The notes under the pieces: generated by a model
What the model was told of the DNA's origin: nothing
Database searches by the model: none
The model's input: only the letters and a program-made list of their open reading frames with translations
Position numbers and translations under genes: made by a program
Assembly: GCA_005116815.1 (NCBI GenBank)
Contig: SWDR01000031.1
Coordinates: forward strand, 127,231 to 188,716
DNA length: 61,486 nt
Source of the DNA: Nitrospira sp.
GTDB taxonomy: Bacteria; Nitrospirota; Nitrospiria; Nitrospirales; Nitrospiraceae
Direction of reading: 5' to 3'
Shown: piece by piece, positions 10,235 through 19,769 of the stretch
Position numbering within the stretch: position 1 is the stretch's first letter
How the letters are laid out: every line of letters starts with the position of its first letter

Positions 10235-11250
10235 CAGCCTTTGGCCAAATGCTCAGCAATTTGCACCGCATTAAGAGCGGCCCCTTTGCGCAAATTATCC
10301 GCCACCACCCACAGATTGAGACCGTTCGAGATCGACTCATCTTCACGAATGCGGCCGACGTAGACCTCGTCCTTCCCCGCAACCTCCAACGGCATGGGGT
10401 AGATCTGATGGGCCGGATCGTCATACAGCAACACGCCTGGCGCCGTCGACAGAATGGCGCGGGCCTCGTTGACCGACAGTTTTTTCTCCGTCTCAATATT
10501 GATGGCTTCTGAATGCCCGACATACACCGGAACCCGCACCGTCGTCGCCGTCACCTGAATCGACTGATCGCCCATGATCTTTCTCGTCTCATGGAGCATC
10601 TTCATCTCTTCTTTCGTATAGCCTGACGGAAGAAAGTCATCGATCTGCGGCAAGCAGTTGAAGGCGATTTGATAGGGATAGACCTTGGGACTCGCCTCTT
10701 TGAAGCTCAACAGGTCTTGGCACTCCGTCATCAACTCGTCCATGGCGTCCTTCCCCGTGCCGGACACGGATTGAAAGGTCGTCACGACAATTCGTTTAAT
10801 TCTGGCCCGATCATGGAGGGGTTTCAAGGCCACGACCATTTGAATCGTGGAACAGTTGGGATTGGCAATGATGCCCTTATGCCTCGGGATATCGTGAGGG
10901 TTCACCTCAGGCACCACCAGCGGCACCTCAAGGGTCATCCGCCAGGCTGCGCTGTTATCGATCACCACCGCACCGGCCTTCACCGCAATCGGCGCGAACT
11001 CTCGGCTGAGCTCCGCCCCGGCAGAAAAGAGCGCGATGTCCACGCCGGCAAACGAATCCTTCGTCAAGACTTCAATGGGCACTTCGTTCCCTTGGAATGT
11101 CACCGTGCCGCCGGCAGAACGAGCCGAGGCAAGAGGGACCAGCCGTGAGACGGGAAACTCCCGCTCCTCAAGTACCTCGATCATTTCAGTCCCGACTGCC
11201 CCGGTCGCACCGACAATCGCCACCACATACCCTGATTTTTTCTTTTTCAT
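10234..11250 (-). CDS. asd: Aspartate-semialdehyde dehydrogenase
   Basis: A 338-aa cytoplasmic enzyme that reduces aspartyl phosphate to aspartate semialdehyde for Lys, Met, Thr and diaminopimelate synthesis. The NADP-binding loop VGATGAVGTEMIEVL sits at the N-terminus, the catalytic Cys in IIANPNCSTIQMV (about residue 131) and the downstream active-site His region in VPVYVGHSEAI. The length is typical. It follows leuB and the NHL gene in a branched-chain/aspartate-family neighbourhood. Confidence 0.97.
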   Translation of the reverse strand: MKKKKSGYVVAIVGATGAVGTEMIEVLEEREFPVSRLVPLASARSAGGTVTFQGNEVPIEVLTKDSFAGVDIALFSAGAELSREFAPIAVKAGAVVIDNSAAWRMTLEVPLVVPEVNPHDIPRHKGIIANPNCSTIQMVVALKPLHDRARIKRIVVTTFQSVSGTGKDAMDELMTECQDLLSFKEASPKVYPYQIAFNCLPQIDDFLPSGYTKEEMKMLHETRKIMGDQSIQVTATTVRVPVYVGHSEAINIETEKKLSVNEARAILSTAPGVLLYDDPAHQIYPMPLEVAGKDEVYVGRIREDESISNGLNLWVVADNLRKGAALNAVQIAEHLAKG

Positions 11251-11268
11251 TCTGAGCCTCGATCCTGC

Positions 11269-12483
11269 CTACAGCGCGATCTCGCGAATACGATGATTGA
11301 ATGTATCGGCCACGAGCAGATACCCCGCACGAGCCATCACGATTCCAAACGGGTAACTCAGACTGGCATCGAGAGCCGCGCGATCGTCGCCCCCATAGTT
11401 TGCCACACCAACACCGGCAATGCGCGTAATACGTCCGGTCTCTCGATCCCATCGGCGGACCAGATGGTTGTCCGAATCGGTAAAAAACAAGTTCCCCGCT
11501 TCGTCCAACACGATTCCGGATGGCCGTGACAGACTGCGGCTAGGCGGCTCGTCCGGCCCCTGATACTTGTACTCTCCACCGTCACCCGCCACGGTGCTGA
11601 TGAGGCCAGTGCCGAGATCGACGGCTCGAATCCTTCCACTAAAGCTATCGGCAATGACTAACCTGCCATCTGCCATCAGCGCCAGCCCGCCAGGGCCGGC
11701 CAGACCGGTTTCGTTGGCAGCCATGCCGTCTCCATTGTACGCAGCCGTTCCTGTCCCTGCGACCGTACGAATCACTCCGGTCGCAAGATCGACCGCCCGC
11801 ACGCGATTATTATTTTGATCAGCAATGTAGAGGTGGCCTGCATCACTCACGGCCAAGGCGACCGGTTCATTCAAGCCGGCCTCCACGGCTAATCCCCCGT
11901 CTCCGGAGTATCGAGGTTGCCCAAGGCCCGCGACCGTTGTGATGATGCCCGTCACTGCATCCACACGCCTCACTCGATGGTTCAGCGTATCGGCAATATA
12001 GAGATGCCCTCCCCGATCGACCACCACCGCTGTCGGAAAATTCAACAGGGCTTGATCCGCAGGGCCGCCGTCGCCGCTGAAACGTTTTGCCGGCGCCGTG
12101 CCGGCCACGACATACCGAACGGTCCCGCTCAAGTCAGTCTGTTGCGTGAACGCATGCGAATGGACGGCGTCGCTTTCGGCAAAGGGATCGTCACTCGATC
12201 CTTCCGCTACTGGAGGGGGCGGAACTGGCGCAGCCTCCGGTCCAACGCCCTGGATGCATCCTGCAACCGTCCTGATGCAGCCAGTCATTCTGTCGATCCT
12301 CCGAATGACATGGTTCTCAGAATCGGCAATGAACAAGTTTCCCTCTCCATCGAGAGTCAAACTCTTGGGTTCATTGAGGCAGGCAACGAGGGCTGCAGCT
12401 CCGTCGCCGGACCAGCCTGGCTCTCCGGTGCCGGCGAAGGTTCGAATCGATCCAACGTTGAGAGGTACAGTCATCGAGTCCAC
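11269..12483 (-). CDS. NHL-repeat beta-propeller protein
   Basis: A 404-aa protein made almost entirely of NHL repeats, about six blades with the recurring pattern GLAVSDAGHLYIADQNNNRVR followed by VTGVIRTVAGTG. A spacer at about residues 85-115 is rich in Pro, Val and Asp. No signal peptide is visible in the first 30 residues. NHL propellers bind proteins or ligands; a specific function cannot be assigned. It lies between leuB (8 bp) and asd (18 bp) and is probably co-transcribed. Confidence 0.83.
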   Translation of the reverse strand: MDSMTVPLNVGSIRTFAGTGEPGWSGDGAAALVACLNEPKSLTLDGEGNLFIADSENHVIRRIDRMTGCIRTVAGCIQGVGPEAAPVPPPPVAEGSSDDPFAESDAVHSHAFTQQTDLSGTVRYVVAGTAPAKRFSGDGGPADQALLNFPTAVVVDRGGHLYIADTLNHRVRRVDAVTGIITTVAGLGQPRYSGDGGLAVEAGLNEPVALAVSDAGHLYIADQNNNRVRAVDLATGVIRTVAGTGTAAYNGDGMAANETGLAGPGGLALMADGRLVIADSFSGRIRAVDLGTGLISTVAGDGGEYKYQGPDEPPSRSLSRPSGIVLDEAGNLFFTDSDNHLVRRWDRETGRITRIAGVGVANYGGDDRAALDASLSYPFGIVMARAGYLLVADTFNHRIREIAL

Positions 12484-12491
12484 AAGCCTGG

Positions 12492-13565
12492 CTAGTTCAG
12501 GTTTCGCAGGATTGCCTCGCCCATTTCCGTCGTACTGACGAGACGGGTTCCCTGGCTATAAATATCTTTCGTGCGATACCCGAGTTCGAGGGTTTTCACG
12601 ATCGCCTGCTCGATGGCCGCCGCTTCCTGATCCAGCTTGAACCCATACGACAGCATCATGGCCGCCGAGGCAATCGTCGCGATGGGATTCGCCACATTCT
12701 TTCCGGCAATGTCCGGCGCGCTGCCGTGAATCGGTTCGAACAGCCCGACCTGCGCACCGATACTGGCCGACGGCAACATGCCGATGGAGCCGGTTAACAT
12801 GGCCGCTTCATCGCTCAGAATATCGCCGAAGATATTATTGCAGAGCATCACATCGAACTGACGCGGGTTACGGACAAGCTGCATCGCGGCATTGTCGACA
12901 TAGATATGGCTCAGCTCCACATCCTGATAACTCTTATGGGTCTCGATCACGACTCGGCGCCAGAGTTCGGACGACTCCAGCACGTTTGCTTTGTCGACGG
13001 ACATCACTTTGCTCCGACGCTTTCTCGCCGCTTCGAACGCCACTTTCGCGATGCGCGCGATCTCTTCAGTTGTATAGACCTCGGTGTTAAACCCTCGTTC
13101 GCTCCCGTTCGGCAGCTTCTCGATGCCTTTCGGCTTCCCAAAATAAATGCCGCCCGTCAGCTCCCGAATGACGAGGATGTCGATGCCCTCGATGACCTCG
13201 CGTTTGAGCGTAGAGGCATCGGCCAACATCGGATACAACTTCGCCGGCCGCAAATTCGCATAGAGGCCCAGGTGTTCCCGCAAACCCAGCAGCGCGCGTT
13301 CCGGCCGCAAACTGTACTCCAGCCCTTCCCACTTGGGGCCGCCAACTGCCCCGAGCAAGACGGCATCGCTCTGTTTGGCCAGGGTCAACGTCTCCTGTGG
13401 AAGCGGGACGCCGACTTTGTCGATGGCCTGGCCACCGACATCGCCAGATACGAACTCGAACTGGTGATGGAACTTCTCGGCGACAGCCTTCAATACTTTT
13501 ACCGCTTCAGGAACGATCTCTCGGCCTACTCCATCGCCAGCTAATACCGCAATCTTCGCCTTCAC
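12492..13565 (-). CDS. leuB: 3-isopropylmalate dehydrogenase
   Basis: A 357-aa NAD-dependent beta-hydroxyacid dehydrogenase that oxidises and decarboxylates 3-isopropylmalate in leucine synthesis. It shows [20 protein letters not shown] at the start, the substrate loop [21 protein letters not shown], and the metal/NAD site around [19 protein letters not shown] and [13 protein letters not shown]. Length is typical. It follows the cupin gene and the leuA remnant. leuC and leuD are not in the window. Confidence 0.97.
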   Translation of the reverse strand: MKAKIAVLAGDGVGREIVPEAVKVLKAVAEKFHHQFEFVSGDVGGQAIDKVGVPLPQETLTLAKQSDAVLLGAVGGPKWEGLEYSLRPERALLGLREHLGLYANLRPAKLYPMLADASTLKREVIEGIDILVIRELTGGIYFGKPKGIEKLPNGSERGFNTEVYTTEEIARIAKVAFEAARKRRSKVMSVDKANVLESSELWRRVVIETHKSYQDVELSHIYVDNAAMQLVRNPRQFDVMLCNNIFGDILSDEAAMLTGSIGMLPSASIGAQVGLFEPIHGSAPDIAGKNVANPIATIASAAMMLSYGFKLDQEAAAIEQAIVKTLELGYRTKDIYSQGTRLVSTTEMGEAILRNLN

Positions 13566-13606
13566 AGAGCACTCTCCCTCGTTACGCGTGATGAACGCAC
13601 CAGCCT

Positions 13607-13993
13607 CTACTCCAAAACGTCTTCATCCTCTGCCCGCCAAGCGGGATCGACCAGGCAAAGAAACTCGATGGCAGTGGGCCCGCTATTCTCTAACGACTGC
13701 CTAGCCCCTGGAGGCACATACACAGTGGCGCCAGCCTCAACTGCGACAGCCGAATCGTCCACCGTCAATATTCCTCGACCGGCAATGATGTAGTAGACCT
13801 CGGACGAGGTCAGCCTGTGCCATTTCGACCGGCCGCCTGGAGCCAAGGTCCCATGCGCCAGGCTATACCCAAGCGCGACCGGCTGCTTCGCCGGATGCAG
13901 GAGCTCGCGGAGGACGGTATGATCGCCGGCCAGAAATTCAGGCCGATCCCCCAGGGTGACATGAACCACCGCGCACCTCTCAGCAAACGACAA
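13607..13993 (-). CDS. Cupin-domain protein
   Basis: A 128-aa single-domain cupin. The metal-binding pattern is visible: [19 protein letters not shown], with His and Glu positions, and the second cupin motif [15 protein letters not shown], where one metal His is replaced. Such small cupins often isomerise sugars or bind ligands; this one cannot be assigned. It lies between the leuA remnant and leuB. A few bases separate it from each, so it is likely in the same operon. Confidence 0.8.
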   Translation of the reverse strand: MSFAERCAVVHVTLGDRPEFLAGDHTVLRELLHPAKQPVALGYSLAHGTLAPGGRSKWHRLTSSEVYYIIAGRGILTVDDSAVAVEAGATVYVPPGARQSLENSGPTAIEFLCLVDPAWRAEDEDVLE

Positions 13994-14041
13994 AGCCCCG
14001 CTTCCAGGCCGGAGCCGGTGACTTTACCGTGGCCACTTTCC

Positions 14042-14461
14042 TTAAATCAAGTTCACCTTCTGCTCGCCCTGCGCCTGCTTTCCCGCCAAATACAATAGCT
14101 TGTTCAAGGCGTTGAGATAGGCACGGGCTGAGGCCATGATGATGTCTGTATCCGCTCCATGGCCCGATACGGTGCGCCCATCCTCTTGAACCTTGACCGA
14201 GACTTCACCCTGAGCATCGGTCCCCCCCGTGATCGCTTTCACGACATACATGAGGAGCGTGCTCTTCGTCTGCGTGATCGCGGCAATGGTCCGATAGACG
14301 GCATCCACCGGCCCATCGCCGGTCCCCGTCTGAACGATCGTTCGTCCGTCGATCTCAAGTTCGACCGTCGCGGTCGGTACTTGATCCGTTCCGCTGGCCG
14401 CATGGAACGACTTCAAGGTGATCCGATCGGCCATTTTGACTAACTCTTCTGAGACAATCAC
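14042..14461 (-). CDS. leuA: 2-isopropylmalate synthase remnant: C-terminal regulatory domain only
   Basis: A 139-codon frame that matches the LeuA C-terminal leucine-binding domain (KSFHAASGTDQVPTATVEL, GTGDGPVDAVYRTI, GADTDIIMASARAYLNALN). The (beta/alpha)8 catalytic barrel with its DTTLRDGEQ and HxH metal motifs is absent. The first codon is a GTG in mid-domain with no ribosome site. In-frame LeuA-like sequence continues upstream as PPVFYEEDLE to about 14488, then turns unrelated and reaches a stop at 14554. A leucine T-box leader lies directly upstream, as expected for full leuA, so about 1.1 kb of leuA appears missing. It may be non-functional, or a free regulatory domain; full LeuA could be encoded elsewhere. 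Confidence 0.85.
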   Translation of the reverse strand: MIVSEELVKMADRITLKSFHAASGTDQVPTATVELEIDGRTIVQTGTGDGPVDAVYRTIAAITQTKSTLLMYVVKAITGGTDAQGEVSVKVQEDGRTVSGHGADTDIIMASARAYLNALNKLLYLAGKQAQGEQKVNLI

Positions 14462-14485
14462 TTCGAGATCCTCTTCGTAGAAAAC

Positions 14486-14560
14486 CGGAGGCGTACCCTC
14501 AGGGGTACGTTGAGGATTTCGATGAGCCGAGAACGACGCTGGCAGCCGCTTTCAGCAGTC
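14486..14560. repeat. Partial copy of a palindromic dispersed repeat at the leuA breakpoint
   Basis: On the plus strand this stretch reads GAGGCGTACC, a small hairpin GTACCC-tcag-GGGTAC, then CGTTGAGGAT, later AACGACGCTGGCAGCCGCTT and TCAGCAGTC. It follows the same order as the centre and right arm of the full element at 57725-57883 (GGCGTACTC, hairpin, TACGTTGAGCC, AACGCCGCTGGTGGCC, CAACAGCC). The left arm is missing and leuA coding sequence takes its place. The match is by eye and degenerate. Confidence 0.6.
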
Positions 14561-14834
14561 GACAAAACAAAAGCCTCCATCCCTACGCCCAGGGACGGAG
14601 GCTTGAGAAGCTCCGTGGTACCACCCTGATTTAGCCATGAACAACGTGCTCGCTGCTCACGACCCTTCATTGCGCCCGGTCACGGGGGCGAAACGGAATC
14701 CACTACTCGGGTTTCACGGATTCTGGCTCAGAGGCGAGTTCGGCGCCGCACAGGCTGGTTTGCACCATTCACCAGCTCTCTTTCTGCTATGCGAATCGCG
14801 TACTACTCCTCGTCGCAGCCACGAACAATTCAAT
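14561..14834 (-). promoter_or_regulatory. T-box leader, leucine-specific (tRNA-sensing antiterminator)
   Basis: The leader fills the gap between the pssA stop and the leuA remnant. On the minus strand it has the Stem I distal elements (AGAGAGCTGGTG, then GGTGCAAACCAGC). Next comes a specifier segment GAACTCGCCTCTGAG in which CTC reads as a leucine codon. The T-box itself is AGGGTGGTACCACGG at 14608-14622. A rho-independent terminator follows at once. Uncharged tRNA-Leu would pair with specifier and T-box and switch off the terminator, raising leuA-leuB expression when leucine is scarce. T-boxes ahead of leuA are known in some non-Firmicutes; leucine identity is inferred from the specifier and the downstream gene. 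Confidence 0.9.
14563..14604 (-). terminator. T-box-controlled intrinsic terminator
   Basis: On the minus strand AAGCCTCCGTCCC pairs with GGGATGGAGGCTT around an 8-base loop and is followed by TTGTTTTG. Its 5' arm begins just after the T-box sequence, as needed for mutually exclusive antiterminator folding. Confidence 0.85.
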
Positions 14835-15626
14835 TCAGACTGACTGCTCGGTCTTGGCCGGTGAACGCTTCCCGGACATTTTCACAACAAGCCCGACGAG
14901 CCGTTCTGCCGGACCGAGCAAGGCATACCCAGCGAATATGACAAATAACATGACCGGGGGCCAGGCGGCGACGAGCATGAGTGCGAGAATTCCCCACACG
15001 AGATAGGTAATGTGCCGCCCGCCGCGAAACTTCAGATCTTTAAAGCTTCGATACTTAATGGTGCTGACCATCAAGAATGAAAGAGTCAGGGTTACAATCA
15101 GAACGAGAAGAGGCTTTACTTCCGTGCCAATCCTGACGCTGTAGTGATCGAAAATCACAAGTGAAGCCACGACCCCTGCCGCCGCAGGAATGGCGAGCCC
15201 GGTAAAGTACTTGCCGTCCGACGTGGCGGCAGTCGAATTAAATCGGGCCAACCGAACCGCACCCATCGCGACATAGGCAAACATCACCGCAATGCCGAAC
15301 GTCCCCTGTCCGCTCAGGGCCCACGAGTAAATCAAGAGGCCGGGGGCGACTCCGAACGACACCACATCTGACAACGAATCATACTCCAGACCGAAATGGC
15401 TGGTACTGTTCGTTAACCGTGCCGACTTTCCATCAAGCACGTCGAAGATCATTGCCACCAGAATGGCGACGGCCGCGACCATATAGTTCGCATTGAACAC
15501 CGACAATATCGAGAAGACGCCGCAGAGCAAATTCCCTGTCGTGAACAGATTCGGAATCAGGTGCATAGCGGCCTTACGCCGCTTCCCATCTCTGCCGAAC
15601 GATTGACGCAGCGCCGTAGTTTTCAT
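14835..15626 (-). CDS. pssA: CDP-diacylglycerol--serine O-phosphatidyltransferase
   Basis: A 263-aa integral membrane enzyme making phosphatidylserine from CDP-diacylglycerol and serine. The CDP-alcohol phosphotransferase motif is clear (FDVLDGKSARLTNSTSHFG, then LEYDSLSDVVSFGVAPG), with about eight hydrophobic segments. The open frame extends to 15782, but the ATG at 15626 overlaps the psd stop by 4 bp and opens the recognisable protein. The pair psd-pssA makes phosphatidylethanolamine. It sits between ilvC and leuA, an arrangement also known in other bacteria. Confidence 0.94.
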   Translation of the reverse strand: MKTTALRQSFGRDGKRRKAAMHLIPNLFTTGNLLCGVFSILSVFNANYMVAAVAILVAMIFDVLDGKSARLTNSTSHFGLEYDSLSDVVSFGVAPGLLIYSWALSGQGTFGIAVMFAYVAMGAVRLARFNSTAATSDGKYFTGLAIPAAAGVVASLVIFDHYSVRIGTEVKPLLVLIVTLTLSFLMVSTIKYRSFKDLKFRGGRHITYLVWGILALMLVAAWPPVMLFVIFAGYALLGPAERLVGLVVKMSGKRSPAKTEQSV

Positions 15627-16273
15627 GGCAATTCCCCCAAGATGGTTTCTCCACCTTTGACTCGATCGCCGACTGCAACTTTCAGAACCGTCCCGAGAGG
15701 AAGAAACGTATCCATCCGCGATCCGAATCGAATCAACCCAAACCGCTCGCCGAGTATGGCTCGATCCCCGGCAGAGATCCAACAGACAATCCGCCGGGCA
15801 ATCAATCCGGCCACCTGCACACAGAGCACCTTTGCGCCCTGAGCCGTCCTGATCATTAATGCATTCTGTTCGTTCCGCAACGTGGCATCAGGTCTGCTAG
15901 CCACGAGAAACAAACCCGGCTGATACTGGACCTCTTCGACGACTCCTTCGCAGGGAATCCGATTGATATGCACATCGAATACGTTCAAAAAGATAGTGAC
16001 ACGGATGCTGCGATCCTTGATGAATCGAGGCTCGAACTCCTCTTCGATGGCAATGACTTTCCCATCACCGGAAGCCACGAGGAGACGAGGCCCTTGAGGA
16101 ATCACTCGATGGGGGTTGCGAAAAAACCAGGCAACGAAGAGCGTCAGAAGCGCCCCGCCGACCGCCGCAATTATCCCACCCAGCCACCCTGCAAGCAGTG
16201 TAACGCCAACAGCAGCCCCGATGAAGGGAATTCCTTCTTTGGCAAACGGGATGCCGACGGCACGATCTGCCAC
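15623..16273 (-). CDS. psd: Phosphatidylserine decarboxylase, short proenzyme type
   Basis: A 216-aa pyruvoyl-dependent decarboxylase converting phosphatidylserine to phosphatidylethanolamine. Self-cleavage at the conserved Gly-Ser of LIRFGSRMDTFLP (about residue 185) would generate the pyruvoyl group. Two N-terminal hydrophobic segments are visible (FIGAAVGVTLLAGWLGGI and AVGGALLTLFVAWFF). The length matches the short Psd class. It overlaps pssA by 4 bp and lies 14 bp after ilvC. Confidence 0.95.
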   Translation of the reverse strand: MADRAVGIPFAKEGIPFIGAAVGVTLLAGWLGGIIAAVGGALLTLFVAWFFRNPHRVIPQGPRLLVASGDGKVIAIEEEFEPRFIKDRSIRVTIFLNVFDVHINRIPCEGVVEEVQYQPGLFLVASRPDATLRNEQNALMIRTAQGAKVLCVQVAGLIARRIVCWISAGDRAILGERFGLIRFGSRMDTFLPLGTVLKVAVGDRVKGGETILGELP

Positions 16274-16287
16274 AGAAACCTCGTTTC

Positions 16288-17304
<1,017 letters not shown>

Positions 17305-17364
17305 TCACTCCTTGGGTAATAGTCGTATCAGGGAACTGAGAGGACGCTGGGTCCGAGGTGACGC

Positions 17365-17889
17365 CTATTCGCGGGCAACCTTTTTCGCCTGCAGGCTCGC
17401 CGAGCGAATCGACTCACGGGCGACCGCGACCCGTCCGGTCCTAGTGAGCTCTTTGATGCCGAGTGGTTGCAGCAGATTGATGATCGCTTCGATCTTGTGG
17501 GGATCACCGGTCACTTCAATCGTGTAGGTTGCCGGTGTGGAGTCGATGACGTTGGCCCGGAAAATATCGGCAATCCGCAACGCTTCTGCGCGATCTTCCG
17601 GCCGCGTATGCACTTTGATGAGTGCGGTCTCCCGCGAGACGAAATCGCTCTCATTCAAATCCACGACCTTGATGACGTCGATCAACTTATTGAGCTGTTT
17701 CACGATCTGTTCGATGATCCGATCGTCTCCGGACGTGACGATGGTCATCTGCGACATGGACGGATCGAGCGTCGGCGCCACAGAGAGACTTTCGATGTTG
17801 AACCCACGACCGCTGAACAAGCCGGCGACGCGAGACAGCGAGCCAAACTTATTCTCTACCGTTATCGAAATAATGTGTTCCATACCCAA
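17365..17889 (-). CDS. ilvH: Acetolactate synthase small (regulatory) subunit
   Basis: A 174-aa regulatory subunit with an N-terminal ACT domain (IISITVENKFGSLSRVAGLFSG, GFNIESLSV) and the C-terminal ALS_ss_C domain (INLLQPLGIKELTRTGRVAVAR). It binds valine and controls the catalytic subunit encoded just upstream by ilvB, 19 bp away. Length and motifs are normal. Confidence 0.97.
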   Translation of the reverse strand: MGMEHIISITVENKFGSLSRVAGLFSGRGFNIESLSVAPTLDPSMSQMTIVTSGDDRIIEQIVKQLNKLIDVIKVVDLNESDFVSRETALIKVHTRPEDRAEALRIADIFRANVIDSTPATYTIEVTGDPHKIEAIINLLQPLGIKELTRTGRVAVARESIRSASLQAKKVARE

Positions 17890-17908
17890 TCTGTACTCCC
17901 GACACCGT

Positions 17909-19684
17909 TTAGGCCGTGAGGATCGTATCCGAATCCTTCGGCGTCACTTGCCCGGATCCTGCCTGCTTACTCTTCAAGGCTGGCGGATCCTCCAAGAGCA
18001 TCTCATGATTACAACCACCGGCGGGGATCATCGGATAGACGTTCTCATATCGATACGTCGGCACATCGACGATCACCGGCTTGTTCACGGCAATTGCTTC
18101 CTTCAACACGTCATCGATCTCAGAAGGCTTACTGGCCCGAAGACCGACCGCTCCGTACGCTTCCGCCAATTTCACAAAGTCTGGCGTTGCCTCTAGATCG
18201 CTCGATGCATACCGTCCTTCGTAAAAAAGATCCTGCCATTGACGGACCATCCCATGAAACCGGTTATTGAGTACGATAATCTTCACCGGCAACTTATGCA
18301 CGACGGCTGTCGCCATTTCCTGCATATTCATCTGAATACTGCCGTCGCCCGCGATACAGAGCACCAGCCTGCCTGGGAATGCCGCCTGCGCCCCCATGGC
18401 GGCAGGAAACCCGAACCCCATGGTCCCAAGACCACCCGAGGTCAACCAGCGGTTCGGCTTGGCCAACTTAAAATACTGGGCGGCCCACATCTGATGTTGC
18501 CCCACGTCAGTCGACACAATCGGGTCCAGATCTTTCGTCAGTTCATAGAGCCGCTTGATCACGTACTGCGGCTTGGTCGGACCATCAGCAGCCTGTTGAT
18601 AGGCAAGAGGATTGGCCTGTTGCCATTCACGAAGCTGATTCCACCAGGGCTTGCGTAATTCGCGCTGATCGCCGTTCACCGTGGCACGAAGAATCTGGAG
18701 CAACTCGCGAAGCACGGTCTTACAATCGCCCACGATCGGGATATCGACATTCACATTCTTCCGAATCGAGGTCGGATCGATATCGATGTGGATGACTTTG
18801 GCATGCGGGCAAAACTCGGAAACTTTTCCCGTCACACGATCATCGAACCGTGCCCCAATGGCCACAACCAGATCGGAATAGTGCATTGCCATATTCGCAC
18901 AATAGGTGCCATGCATGCCCAACATGCCCAGGGACTGAGGATGTTCGCCAGGGAAAGCCCCGAGTCCCATCAAGGTCATGTCGACCGGCATATGTGTCAG
19001 CTCGGCCAGCTCGAGTAATTCTTGTGATGCACCCGAGAAGATGACCCCGCCACCGACATACAGAATTGGCTTCTTCGCCTTCGTCATGGCCTCAGCCGCT
19101 TGCTTGATCTGCCACTTATTGCCTTCATACACCGGATTGTAGCTCCGAATGGAGACGGAGCTCGGGTAGGTGAATTCCGCCTTGTCCATCGATACGTCTT
19201 TGGGAATGTCGACCAACACAGGACCTGGACGTCCCGTCGTCGCAATGTAGAAGGCTTCTTTGATCGTCGTCGCCAAATCGGCGACATTCTTCACGAGAAA
19301 GTTGTACTTGGTGCAAGGACGACTCAAGCCGATATTGTCTGCCTCTTGGAATGCGTCATTCCCAATCAGGCTCGTCGGCACTTGCCCGGTAAAACAGACC
19401 ATCGGCACTGAATCCATATAGGCATCGGCTAAAGCCGTGATGACATTGGTCATGCCTGGCCCTGAAGTCACAAGACAAACCCCGGCTTTACCGGTTGCCT
19501 TGGCATAACCTTCCGCCATATGGCCCGCACCCTGCTCATGGCGAGTGAGGACCACCTCAATATCTTTCTGTTGGTGAAGCATATCGAAAATCTTCAATAC
19601 GACACCACCAGGAAGCGCAAAAACCGTTTTCACGCCTTCCCGCTTGAGGCATTCGATGAGGATTTCAGCACCTGTGAGCTTCAT
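17909..19684 (-). CDS. ilvB: Acetolactate synthase large (catalytic) subunit
   Basis: A 591-aa thiamine-diphosphate enzyme that condenses two pyruvates, or pyruvate with 2-oxobutyrate. Motifs include FALPGGVVLKIFDML, RHEQGAGHMAEGYA with the catalytic Glu, VTSGPGMTN, and the ThDP site IAGDGSIQMN...LNN. The frame opens at 19702, but the ATG at 19684 has GGAGGT 7 bases upstream and starts the conserved MKLTGAEILIECL, so it is preferred. It heads the ilvBHC run, about 85 bp downstream of the rnpB RNA. No T-box or attenuator is apparent in this short gap. Confidence 0.97.
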   Translation of the reverse strand: MKLTGAEILIECLKREGVKTVFALPGGVVLKIFDMLHQQKDIEVVLTRHEQGAGHMAEGYAKATGKAGVCLVTSGPGMTNVITALADAYMDSVPMVCFTGQVPTSLIGNDAFQEADNIGLSRPCTKYNFLVKNVADLATTIKEAFYIATTGRPGPVLVDIPKDVSMDKAEFTYPSSVSIRSYNPVYEGNKWQIKQAAEAMTKAKKPILYVGGGVIFSGASQELLELAELTHMPVDMTLMGLGAFPGEHPQSLGMLGMHGTYCANMAMHYSDLVVAIGARFDDRVTGKVSEFCPHAKVIHIDIDPTSIRKNVNVDIPIVGDCKTVLRELLQILRATVNGDQRELRKPWWNQLREWQQANPLAYQQAADGPTKPQYVIKRLYELTKDLDPIVSTDVGQHQMWAAQYFKLAKPNRWLTSGGLGTMGFGFPAAMGAQAAFPGRLVLCIAGDGSIQMNMQEMATAVVHKLPVKIIVLNNRFHGMVRQWQDLFYEGRYASSDLEATPDFVKLAEAYGAVGLRASKPSEIDDVLKEAIAVNKPVIVDVPTYRYENVYPMIPAGGCNHEMLLEDPPALKSKQAGSGQVTPKDSDTILTA

Positions 19685-19769
19685 GATAGAACCTCCATCC
19701 ATCCCGCCGGTGAAAACCGAGCGGAGGAATCGGCACGATAGGCGACGTTGCGGCTTATCCTAAGTAGAC

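Noticed and set aside
14458-14670. 70-codon frame across the T-box region as a leader peptide or leuA start
   Set aside because: It crosses the T-box and terminator and has no LeuA sequence or ribosome site; the leader is an RNA element.
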